Assembly (NCBI GenBank): GCA_902519435.1
Contig: CABYKC010000013.1
Span: 1 to 17,566 of the forward strand
DNA: 17,566 nt
Direction: 5' to 3'
Source of the DNA: an uncultured Alphaproteobacteria bacterium
GTDB lineage: Bacteria > Pseudomonadota > Alphaproteobacteria > HIMB59 > GCA-002718135
Below the pieces are notes generated by a model. It was not told where the DNA came from. It saw only the letters and a program-made list of their open reading frames with translations, and did not search any database. This document shows positions 8,006-15,822 of the stretch, piece by piece. The translations under genes were made by a program, and so were the position numbers. The stretch's first letter is position 1, and each line of letters begins with the position of its first letter.

Positions 8006-10210
8006 TCAATTTATAGAAATTTCATCACTAATAATAGTTCCATTTTCAACAATACAGCCTATCATACCTTTTTCAAATTGATTTGATTTATCTTCTACCT
8101 CAATTAACAATTCATTGTTAATAAAGCCTTTTAAAAAATTATTATCAGCCTCAAAACGCATAAAGTATTCCTCAAATGGCTCAAAAGAAAAATCTACTTC
8201 TTTTAATATTTTTAGACCATATTCCATTTTATTAATCTGTAATTTATTTGTTGATTTAATTTCTAATGAATAATACCTCTGCAAACCCTGAGATCGGATT
8301 ACTAATCCTCCAGATGATGCTAAACGAAACATTATTTTTGAAGTTACCGAATAATTTCTCCAATCAGAGGATCCCGTAAATACATGCCCTCTTGATGCAT
8401 TTTTGATTAACCCAAATGAATTTTTTCCATAACTATACCATTTATCTACATCATTTACCCAAGCCAATTTCCATAACTGACCATAATATTTTTCATCATC
8501 TGGAATATAAACACCATTTGTTAAAGATTTAATATTATGACTTGTCGTATTTACTTTGTCGTTTTTAATATGTTCAGGTTTTTTAAAAGTCATCTTAGGT
8601 ATTCCAGAAATATCAATATAATTTATTAATATTTTACCTGATACTTGTTCATCAGATGCAATACTATATCCAAGTTGAGTAATGGGATTTGATAATGTAT
8701 CAGGAATAGTCCATTCTATTTTTTTTGTTTCATTTTCTGAGAAGAAAAATTCCTCCGAGTCTAATTTAAATAACTTATCTCCTTCACCATAATACTTAAT
8801 AAATAATTTAATTTTTATATTTTTTTTCGTCTTCGATATAATTTCTGTTTTAATTTTTTGACCTGAGTAAACTGTAGGACAACCAACAAAACTGTAAACC
8901 ATAAGCATCATTTCTTGTTGCTCATTCAATCTTGTAAATTCTTCTGGGAAAAATGTATTCACATATAATTCACTATTAATTCCTTTTGTAAGATTATTAA
9001 AATTTATCTCTAAAGCTCTTTTGCCAATAACAGAGATATGTTCACAGTTTTTTAAAAAAGTATTTTGATTATTATTATTTGATTTATCAACCATCCATCC
9101 TTGTGTAGATGTTTCCATTTCAAAATTATATCGAGCATTGTTTTTAATAGTTTGATTTTCAAGACCATCTAATTTTCTTCTAATATTAATTATATTCTGG
9201 CTTTCAGTTAATGCATCAGTCATAGTTTCTGAACCACGAGCAGATGTAATATATATAGTGTCATTTACAGGTGTAATAAAATCTGCACCTTTTTGAATGC
9301 CTTCAAGACCATTTTTAATACCCATATAACAGCCAACATTTCCTGAATTACAATCTGTATCCCACCCTGCTGTATTAACAATCATTAGGGTTTTTTGAAA
9401 ATCATCATCTCCAAATAAAAGAGCTAAAATTATCAAAGCATGATTTGGCACAATATGACAAAATCCTTGGTATTTGTCATACCCATAGTGTTCTTCAATC
9501 TTGAATCTAGTTTGTTCCCAATCTAAATTACCAGAACTCCAATCTTGAATATCAGAAATTAATTTATAAATCACAGAATTCTTAGGAATATAACTTTTAC
9601 AATGCTCAATTATTTTTTTTGTATCACTTTCAATAAAAGCCATTGCTTCCATAGAAGCAACCATTTGAGCGCCATAAACAGACTCACCATCATGACTAAC
9701 ACTCCCTGCTCTTTTTGCTAAATCAGATGCAAAGTCTGGATCACCTGCTGCAATCATTCCCCAACCATCAATAAATATTTGTGCACCAATTTGCTCTGCA
9801 ATAATTTTACCATTCCTTTTAATTGATCCACTCTCTGGAGCTTCAATACCTTCTTTTAAATTTAAATACGCACTCTCTTCGGTCAATAATCCCTTTCCAG
9901 CCCATGCTAAAACAGCCTGATTTTCTAAACAATAATTTAACCACGTATCACCAATTTGCTTTGAAGTTATATTTCGATTAAAATTAAAGTCTTTAAAAGC
10001 TTTAATAAAAGTAAAAGTACCATTGAGATCATCATCTGTAACATGAAGAGGTAAATTTAATTTGTCGTTTACGTAATAATAAATAGGCCCAAGTTCCTTC
10101 ATTATTTTATCATAGGGCCAACCCTCAAATGGTCTTCCTAAATAAACTCCAATAATTTTTCCTAAGACACCAGCATAAACTTTCTTTTCAAAATTATTAT
10201 CTAATTTCAT
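8006..10210 (-). CDS. ARH-fold glycohydrolase with CBM- and LamG-like domains, copy 3
   Basis: A 734-residue paralog. The metal-binding motifs TDDD (58-61) and GWDTDCNSG (284/286 Asp) and the SHDGE motif are intact, so nothing suggests a dead copy. It has the LAWAGKG...TEESAY loop of copy 2, but with D-D-D-L-N-G in place of D-D-D-L-T-G. It is 14 residues longer than copy 2. The extra residues are all in the linker between the middle sandwich and the LamG-like domain (about residues 545-575, Asn/Ser/Thr-rich), just before YYGQLWK. Its IESDTKKIIEHCK helix matches copy 4 rather than copy 2, so the gene looks mosaic. The ribosome binding site is weak (AAGAG). It starts 12 bases after copy 4. Cytoplasmic; substrate unknown. 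Confidence 0.86.
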   Translation of the reverse strand: MKLDNNFEKKVYAGVLGKIIGVYLGRPFEGWPYDKIMKELGPIYYYVNDKLNLPLHVTDDDLNGTFTFIKAFKDFNFNRNITSKQIGDTWLNYCLENQAVLAWAGKGLLTEESAYLNLKEGIEAPESGSIKRNGKIIAEQIGAQIFIDGWGMIAAGDPDFASDLAKRAGSVSHDGESVYGAQMVASMEAMAFIESDTKKIIEHCKSYIPKNSVIYKLISDIQDWSSGNLDWEQTRFKIEEHYGYDKYQGFCHIVPNHALIILALLFGDDDFQKTLMIVNTAGWDTDCNSGNVGCYMGIKNGLEGIQKGADFITPVNDTIYITSARGSETMTDALTESQNIINIRRKLDGLENQTIKNNARYNFEMETSTQGWMVDKSNNNNQNTFLKNCEHISVIGKRALEINFNNLTKGINSELYVNTFFPEEFTRLNEQQEMMLMVYSFVGCPTVYSGQKIKTEIISKTKKNIKIKLFIKYYGEGDKLFKLDSEEFFFSENETKKIEWTIPDTLSNPITQLGYSIASDEQVSGKILINYIDISGIPKMTFKKPEHIKNDKVNTTSHNIKSLTNGVYIPDDEKYYGQLWKLAWVNDVDKWYSYGKNSFGLIKNASRGHVFTGSSDWRNYSVTSKIMFRLASSGGLVIRSQGLQRYYSLEIKSTNKLQINKMEYGLKILKEVDFSFEPFEEYFMRFEADNNFLKGFINNELLIEVEDKSNQFEKGMIGCIVENGTIISDEISIN

Positions 10211-10222
10211 ACTCTTATACTT

Positions 10223-12388
10223 TTACTCTATGCTTATTGAATTGGATGATAATGTTCCATCTTGTGTAACAAAACCTATCATACCTGTTTCAAAAGAATT
10301 ATCTTTGTCGTAGGTTTCAATTAATAGCTTATCATCAACATAACCCAATAATTTATTTCCATTCACTTCAAATTTTAATTCATATTCCTTATAAAACTCA
10401 AAGTTAAAATCAATTTCTTTTAATGTTTCTATTTCATAAAACATTTTATTAATCTGCAGTTTATTATTGGAAGTAAGTTCTAAAGAGTAATATCGCTTTA
10501 CTCCTTGAGATCTAATTATTAATCCCCCAGCTGATGCTAATGGAAAGTTCACTTTTGAAGTAACGGTATAATCTTTCCAAGAAGATGATCCTTGTAAAAT
10601 ATGGCCTCTACCAACTCCATTTATAATTTTAAATGATTCTAACCACCTATATTGCCATTTATCGATATCATTCACCCATGCTCTTTTCCATAATTGACCA
10701 TAAAATTCTTGGTTAAAAAAATATCCATTTTTTGATGCATTTTCTATGTGTTCAGGTCTTTTAAATGTAACTTTTGGTGTGCCCGTAATATCAAGAAAAT
10801 TAATTAGTAATTTTCCTGAGGTATTAACATCTGCTGATATGACAAATCCAATTTGTCCAATTGGATTTGCATGTGTATCTGGAACTATCCATTCAATTGA
10901 TTTTACTTCATTATTTGAAAGTTCATATTCTTCAGCATCTATTTGTTTTAATTTATCTTCTTCACCCCAATATTTTATAAATAAAGTAACTTTAATATTA
11001 TTTTTACTTTTTGAAATAATTTCAGTATTAATTTTTTGTCCACTATAGACAATTGGACATCCAACAAAGTCATAATGAAAAAATTTCTGCCGCTGAGAAC
11101 CTTTTAGTTCAGTAAACCAATCTGGAAAAAATGTATCAACATAGGCAACACTTGAATGCCCGATTGACAAATTAGAAAAGTCAATTTCTAATGCTCTTTC
11201 ACCAATCTTGGTTTCATAAGGAACATTAGTAATTGTAGTATTTAAATTATTATCATTAGTCTTATTAATTTTCCAAGCTTGAGTAGAGCCTGGCATTTCA
11301 AAATTATATCTTGCATTTTCTTTTACTATCTTGTTTTCAATACCATTAATTCTTCTAGCAATATTAACAATATTTTGACTTTCTCTTAATGCGTCAGTCA
11401 TCGTTTCAGCACCATTACTTGTTGGAAGAAAAATTGTATCATTAACTGGTGTAATATAGTCAGGTCCGTCTTTAATACTCTCTAATCCATTTTTAATTCC
11501 AAGAAAACATCCTACATTTCCTGAATTACAATCTGTGTCCCAACCTGAAGTATTTACAATCATTAAGGATTTTTGAAAATTATCATCTCCAAATAGTAAT
11601 GCTAAAATAATTAATGCGTGATTTGGTACAATATGAACGCCGCCTATAAATTTTTCATAACCATAAATATCATCTATTTTTTCTCTTGCTTGTTCCCAGT
11701 CTAGATTACCAGAACTCCAATCTTGAATATCAGATATAAGTTTAAAAATTGTTGAATCTTTAGGGATATATCTTTTGCAATGCTCGATAATTTTTTTTGT
11801 ATCTGATTCTATAAACGCCATTGCTTCCATTGCTGCAACAACTTGAGCAGCATAAACAGATTCACCATCATGACTTACACTTCCAGCTTTTTTTGCAAAA
11901 TCAGCTGCTTGATCTGGATCACCTGGCGAAACTAATCCCCATCCATCAATAAAAATTTGAGCACCTATTTGCTCAGCAACAATTCGACCATTTGTTTTTA
12001 TAGAACCACTATCTGGAGCATGAATACCTTGTTTAAGATTTTGATAAGCGGTATCTTCTGATGATGTTCCTTTACCACCCCACCATAAAACAGCTTGGTT
12101 TTCCAAACAATAATTTAACCATGTTTGACCAATTTGTTTAGAAGAAATATTTTTGTTAAAATTAAAATCTTTTAGAGCGTTGATGAATCTAAACGTTCCA
12201 GTCAAATCATCATCTGTGATTTGAACAGGCATATTTAATTTATCATTTACATAATAATTAATTGGGCCTAATTCTTTTATAATTCTATCATACCACCAAC
12301 CCTCAAAAGGTCTGCCAAGATAGACGCCTATGATTTTACCTAAAACTCCTGAATAAACTTTCTCCTCATATTCTTTGTTAAGTTCCAT
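10223..12388 (-). CDS. ARH-fold glycohydrolase with CBM- and LamG-like domains, copy 4 (first transcribed)
   Basis: A 721-residue paralog lying directly after the permease genes (15-base gap), with a strong GGGAGG ribosome binding site. The ARH domain keeps TDDD (58-61), SHDGE (172-176) and GWDTDCNSG (283-290). Differences from the other copies are V251 in place of Cys in the C-H-x-x-PNHA segment, FGDDN in place of FGDDD (N270), and NTSGWD in place of NTAGWD. The loop is the LWWGGKG...EDTAY subtype, as in copy 1. The middle sandwich ends at G-K-L-L-I-N-F-L-D-I-T-G-T-P and the LamG-like domain fills the C-terminus. No export signal is present. The closeness to the importer suggests it acts on the transported compound or its first derivative; this is inference. 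Confidence 0.86.
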   Translation of the reverse strand: MELNKEYEEKVYSGVLGKIIGVYLGRPFEGWWYDRIIKELGPINYYVNDKLNMPVQITDDDLTGTFRFINALKDFNFNKNISSKQIGQTWLNYCLENQAVLWWGGKGTSSEDTAYQNLKQGIHAPDSGSIKTNGRIVAEQIGAQIFIDGWGLVSPGDPDQAADFAKKAGSVSHDGESVYAAQVVAAMEAMAFIESDTKKIIEHCKRYIPKDSTIFKLISDIQDWSSGNLDWEQAREKIDDIYGYEKFIGGVHIVPNHALIILALLFGDDNFQKSLMIVNTSGWDTDCNSGNVGCFLGIKNGLESIKDGPDYITPVNDTIFLPTSNGAETMTDALRESQNIVNIARRINGIENKIVKENARYNFEMPGSTQAWKINKTNDNNLNTTITNVPYETKIGERALEIDFSNLSIGHSSVAYVDTFFPDWFTELKGSQRQKFFHYDFVGCPIVYSGQKINTEIISKSKNNIKVTLFIKYWGEEDKLKQIDAEEYELSNNEVKSIEWIVPDTHANPIGQIGFVISADVNTSGKLLINFLDITGTPKVTFKRPEHIENASKNGYFFNQEFYGQLWKRAWVNDIDKWQYRWLESFKIINGVGRGHILQGSSSWKDYTVTSKVNFPLASAGGLIIRSQGVKRYYSLELTSNNKLQINKMFYEIETLKEIDFNFEFYKEYELKFEVNGNKLLGYVDDKLLIETYDKDNSFETGMIGFVTQDGTLSSNSISIE

Positions 12389-12403
12389 CTTCCTCCCATT
12401 GAA

Positions 12404-13246
12404 CTATCCTTTTGTAGCACCACTGGTTAAACCAGCAATGAATCTTCTTTGAAAAAACATAAATAAAATAGCAATTGGTGCCGCCATTAAAATAGACGCT
12501 GCACTCACCAATCCATAATCATTTGCAAATCTACTTTGGAATGTAAATAAAATTGACGAAATAGGTTTGTAATCATCCGTTATAATAAATGTGATTGCAA
12601 ATAAAAATTCGTTCCAAACATTTAATGATACAATTAAAGCTGTAGTTAAAAATACAGGCCAAGATAACGGTAACGCTACTCGCGTAAATAATTGCATTGT
12701 TGAAGCTCCATCTAGTTTCGCAGCTTCAAAAAGTTCAGTTGGTAATTGAAGCATATAGGATCGAATTAAAAAAGTTGCAAAGGGTGCATTTAAGGCACTA
12801 TAAATAATAATTAACCCAATCCTTGTGTCCAGAAGATACAAGCTTTTCCACATAAGAAATAATGGTAAAATATATAATTGTGCGGGTATACTAATTCCAA
12901 CTAATAGATATAAACCAACAACAACTGTTTGAATACCTCTAGGATTTAAAGCGGCTAAACTAAATGCAGCAAGACCAGAAACTGTTAAATTTAAAATTAA
13001 CGTTCCCACAACAAGAGTCATTGAGTTAAAAAATATTTGAGTATAGTTACCATTTACCCAAGCATCATAATAATTCATCAATCTTATTTCATTTGGAAAA
13101 CCTAAAGGATTTGCTCCAAATTCAGAAGATGGTTTTATAGAATTAAAAGCTAAAACTAGTAATGGTAAAATAATTGTTAAAGCCATAAAAATCAAAATTG
13201 CGTGATTTATATAGCTAGATCTTTGTCTAAATCTTGCAGTTGCCAT
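12404..13246 (-). CDS. Sugar ABC transporter permease, MalG/CUT1 type
   Basis: A 280-residue inner-membrane protein with six hydrophobic segments, the usual size for MalG-like permeases. The EAA loop that docks the ATPase is intact (EAAKLDGASTMQLF, from residue 174, followed by ALPLSWPVF). It pairs with the MalF-like permease encoded eight bases upstream to form the channel. The preferred ATG follows a GGGAGG that overlaps the upstream stop region, at a rather long spacing of about 13 bases. The last residues, F-I-A-G-L-T-S-G-A-T-K-G, are the standard C-terminus of this family. No ATPase gene lies nearby, so a shared UgpC/MsmX-type ATPase encoded elsewhere is likely. Confidence 0.93.
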   Translation of the reverse strand: MATARFRQRSSYINHAILIFMALTIILPLLVLAFNSIKPSSEFGANPLGFPNEIRLMNYYDAWVNGNYTQIFFNSMTLVVGTLILNLTVSGLAAFSLAALNPRGIQTVVVGLYLLVGISIPAQLYILPLFLMWKSLYLLDTRIGLIIIYSALNAPFATFLIRSYMLQLPTELFEAAKLDGASTMQLFTRVALPLSWPVFLTTALIVSLNVWNEFLFAITFIITDDYKPISSILFTFQSRFANDYGLVSAASILMAAPIAILFMFFQRRFIAGLTSGATKG

Positions 13247-13254
13247 TTATAATT

Positions 13255-14133
13255 TTATACCTCCCAACCCATCCGCCTTAAAATTGCAAAAAAACCAACT
13301 ATAATACCGACATAGAAGAACATCATAACACCTATAGTAGACGCGTAACCAACATTCATTCGTTGAAAGGCTTGAGAGTACAGATGATTTGCTACAACTT
13401 CAGAACTGTATGCTGGCCCACCCATTGTTAAAATGTATACATAATCAAATGTTGGGACAGACCAGATAATGATAATTATTAAAGATAAAACAAAAATTGG
13501 ACGTATCATTGGTAAAGTAATGTATCTAAATTTTTGAAATTTCGTTGCGCCTTCAATATCTGCTGCTTCATAAAGAGAATCATCAACTTGATACATTCCA
13601 GTTAAATAAATAATAACTAAGAAGCCCCAGAAGTGCCACATATCTACCCAGGCAACAGCGTATAAAGCAGTCTCTTTCATTGCAAAAGGTGACTTAGCAA
13701 GAAAATCAATACCTTGATTCTCAAACCAACCACCTAAACCATGTCTTGGATGGAATATGTATCTCCAAATCAAACAGTTAACGATACTGGCTAAAATATA
13801 TGGAAAAAAATATACTAGCCTATAAAAAAGTTGTCCTCTTTTTATTCCAGTTAAAAGATAGGCTATAATAAGTGCTACTATTACTGGTATTGTTAAGAAC
13901 ATTACTGTCCAAATTATGTTGTGTTTAACTGCTTTCTTGAAAACACGGTCTCTAAATAATTCTTGAAAGTTTTCTAATCCAACGTAATTTATTCTGCCAA
14001 AACCATTCCAGTCCGTTAAACATAACAATAAACTTAGTACCGATGGAAACATCACCACAAAGAAATGAATAAATATTACTGGAAATAAAAAGTACCAGGA
14101 AATTGCATTTATACTTGTTAAAAATTTTGGCAT
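13255..14133 (-). CDS. Sugar ABC transporter permease, MalF/CUT1 type
   Basis: A 292-residue permease with about six membrane segments. It has the typical N-terminus (first helix followed by L-T-D-W-N-G and F-V/I-G-L-E-N-F-like residues) and an intact EAA loop (EAADIEGATKFQKF, from residue 189, then ITLPMIRP). This is the MalF-like partner of the downstream MalG-like gene. It lies 54 bases after the binding-protein gene, and that gap holds a perfect 12-bp stem-loop. No clear Shine-Dalgarno precedes the ATG. The importer belongs to the CUT1 group (oligosaccharides, polyols, glycerol-phosphate and similar); the exact ligand cannot be read from the permeases. Confidence 0.93.
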   Translation of the reverse strand: MPKFLTSINAISWYFLFPVIFIHFFVVMFPSVLSLLLCLTDWNGFGRINYVGLENFQELFRDRVFKKAVKHNIIWTVMFLTIPVIVALIIAYLLTGIKRGQLFYRLVYFFPYILASIVNCLIWRYIFHPRHGLGGWFENQGIDFLAKSPFAMKETALYAVAWVDMWHFWGFLVIIYLTGMYQVDDSLYEAADIEGATKFQKFRYITLPMIRPIFVLSLIIIIIWSVPTFDYVYILTMGGPAYSSEVVANHLYSQAFQRMNVGYASTIGVMMFFYVGIIVGFFAILRRMGWEV

Positions 14134-14148
14134 AATTTTATTATTTTT

Positions 14149-14175
14149 AATAAGGGGAAAATATTTCCCCTTATT
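14149..14175 (-). promoter_or_regulatory. Stem-loop between binding-protein and permease genes
   Basis: A perfect 12-bp inverted repeat (AATAAGGGGAAA / TTTCCCCTTATT) with a three-base loop sits in the 54-base gap after the binding-protein stop. It is not followed by a T-run on either strand, so it does not look like a strong intrinsic terminator. Its position matches hairpins known from other binding-protein operons (for example between malE and malF). Those protect the upstream mRNA from 3' decay and lower expression of the permeases. That role here is inference. Confidence 0.7.
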
Positions 14176-14187
14176 TAAATTTATAAA

Positions 14188-15513
14188 TTATCTTTTTCCA
14201 ACTGGAACTAATGCATCGTCTGCACGAGCTTGATCCCAAAGTCTTTGAGATTCTTCCATGAATTCAAGTGGAGTAATATCTCCAGCCCAAACCACTTCCA
14301 TGTCTTTCCAAATATGAACACCTGGATCATTCGGATAGAACGTCCATGTTGTATATCCATAGTTTCCAGAATCAGAAGCTTCTGCGAATTCAGTTAAGAA
14401 TCTTTTTTGTCTTGGATCAATATTAGGATCAAAGTCAGCATCAGTGTATTTTAGTGGTAACAACCAAGCGCCATAACCTAAACTACCAGTAACTTTAAGA
14501 GCTCTTTCTTTATCAGAAAGAATCCAATCAATTACTTTTGCAGCCCCATCAGCATTTTTAGATGCTGCATTAATGGACATTGTTCCACCTGTTGCAAGTT
14601 GGTAATTAGGAGCACTTCCTGCCTGTGAATTCAGAATCGGTAAAGGATTCCAATCCCAATCATCAGAAGTTTCTCCAAAATTCGTTGCCGTTACGTTGAA
14701 ACCCCAAGTTCCAATCATGAGCATCGCAGAACCTCTAGTAGCAAACTCGTTATTAAAATCATCCCAATCTAGAGAATAATATGTCTCTAAATCCCCAGAC
14801 CAATAACCTTCATCTACCATGTGTTTTCTTAAAAGTTCAATTGCTTCTACAAACTCTGGATCAGTCCACTTTTTTTCACCAATTAATGCTTTATAGACAT
14901 TATCTGGTCCAGCATAAGTGTTGAAATAGTTACCTACTAAATGTTCATGAGTTGGCTGCCATCCAGCAGAACCATACGCATAAACATTCATTCCCTTAGC
15001 TTTGATTTTAGCAGCTAAAGATTCAACTTCTTCTAAATTATTTGGCGTACTCCATCCATTTTCTTCAAACAAAGTTTTATTATAAAAATAAATCATTGTT
15101 TCATAGTTTTTTGGAATTGAATATAATTCACCATCAAATACTCCTGAGTTGTAAGCCCAACCTAGAAGTTTGTCTTGCCAACCATATTGATCAGCATACT
15201 CTTGCATAGATTTAACAAGACCTGCATCTTGGTAAATTTTTATATAAGAAGCACCAGGTGTATCAAACATGTCCGGTCCACTTCCTGATAAAAGAGCTGG
15301 TCTGATAGTATCATTAATGTCTTCTTTGAATACACATTCTAATTCTACTTCATCTTGTTCAGCATTAAAAGCATCACACATCATTTCTTGAACTGTAGGG
15401 TCAGTATCTGCACTACTTTCCATCCACCAAACTACTTTAGTGGCAGCAAATGTTGAAGTTGCGAAAAAAGCTGTAAGAATAAAAGTTAAAAAAATATTTA
15501 AAATTTTATTCAT
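14188..15513 (-). CDS. Extracellular sugar-binding protein of ABC transporter (family 1)
   Basis: A 441-residue solute-binding protein of the MalE/UgpB-like family 1. A signal peptide is visible (MNKILNIF...ATSTFA, cleavage about after residue 23), so it works in the periplasm. The mature start A-T-K-V-V-W-W-M-E, the S-G-S-G-P-D-M-F-D segment and the repeated aromatic residues are usual for carbohydrate binders. C46 and C60 could form a disulfide. The start is chosen at the third in-frame ATG because GGAGG lies five bases before it; the first ATG (15525) overlaps that ribosome binding site and would add four residues. It is first in the transport/glycohydrolase operon and probably its most expressed gene. 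Ligand unknown, probably a small glycoside or sugar. Confidence 0.93.
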   Translation of the reverse strand: MNKILNIFLTFILTAFFATSTFAATKVVWWMESSADTDPTVQEMMCDAFNAEQDEVELECVFKEDINDTIRPALLSGSGPDMFDTPGASYIKIYQDAGLVKSMQEYADQYGWQDKLLGWAYNSGVFDGELYSIPKNYETMIYFYNKTLFEENGWSTPNNLEEVESLAAKIKAKGMNVYAYGSAGWQPTHEHLVGNYFNTYAGPDNVYKALIGEKKWTDPEFVEAIELLRKHMVDEGYWSGDLETYYSLDWDDFNNEFATRGSAMLMIGTWGFNVTATNFGETSDDWDWNPLPILNSQAGSAPNYQLATGGTMSINAASKNADGAAKVIDWILSDKERALKVTGSLGYGAWLLPLKYTDADFDPNIDPRQKRFLTEFAEASDSGNYGYTTWTFYPNDPGVHIWKDMEVVWAGDITPLEFMEESQRLWDQARADDALVPVGKR

Positions 15514-15535
15514 CATTTCCTCCATTTATAAGAAA

Positions 15536-15563
15536 TTTATACTACAAATATAAAGACTGTAAA
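15536..15563 (-). promoter_or_regulatory. Possible promoter of the sugar operon
   Basis: On the minus strand, TTTACA (15563-15558) and TATAAA (15541-15536) are separated by 16 bases and precede the binding-protein gene. The start point would be about 15529, leaving a leader of only some 15 bases before the ATG. In such AT-rich sequence chance matches are common, so this is a weak call. Confidence 0.25.
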
Positions 15564-15784
15564 TCTATTTATGTAATATTTTGATCCAAAAAAACGAGGA
15601 AAATCAGGAATTGCGACAAAAAATTAATCTAAAGCAAAAAAATCATTTGATCCCTAATTAAACTTACAAAATAGTTAAAAGAAAAATAAAAAATAACTAT
15701 TAAAAAAATTGCTATTAAAGACCAGATTATAAATTTTATCATTTTATAGTTTTTATAAATTAAATAATGTTTAAGGATAGTAAT

Positions 15785-15810
15785 AATATAATATAAATTA
15801 TTATTATATT
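15785..15810 (+). promoter_or_regulatory. Possible promoter/operator of the aldolase gene
   Basis: A perfect 9-bp inverted repeat (AATATAATA, 8-base gap, TATTATATT) ends 12 bases before the aldolase ATG. It contains a consensus TATAAT (15787-15792), correctly placed for a short leader of about 24 bases. No good -35 box is seen. A repressor site overlapping the promoter is possible, but the repeat is pure A/T and could be chance. Confidence 0.3.
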
Positions 15811-15822
15811 CTAATCATAATT

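Larger units (their letters stand above)
15514..15822. other. 309-bp divergent intergenic region
   Basis: This stretch separates the divergent binding-protein and aldolase genes and must hold promoters in both directions. Visible features are the ribosome binding site and weak promoter of the sugar operon at the left end, and a TATAAT box inside an AT-only inverted repeat at the right end. An 8-base direct repeat, TTTGATCC, occurs at 15580-15587 and 15646-15653. A 37-codon Phe/Ile-rich frame on the minus strand (15629-15742) has no ribosome binding site and is not called as a gene. No tRNA or riboswitch is recognised. Confidence 0.7.

Noticed and set aside
10746..11048. Plus-strand open frame of 100 codons.
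   Set aside because: It lies antisense within the middle domain of ARH copy 4; the opposite strand shows conserved protein sequence across four paralogs.
3636..12388. Idea that the four ARH proteins form a toxin/antitoxin or nitrogenase-regulating (DraG) system.
   Set aside because: There is no ADP-ribosyltransferase (DraT or toxin) gene and no nitrogenase gene, while sugar-transport and catabolic genes flank the array.
15629..15742. A 37-codon minus-strand frame beginning MIKFIIWSLIAIF, looking like a one-helix membrane peptide upstream of the binding-protein gene.
   Set aside because: There is no ribosome binding site, and a Phe/Ile/Leu-rich reading is what A-rich DNA gives on its reverse strand by chance. 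Conservation in relatives would be needed to call it.
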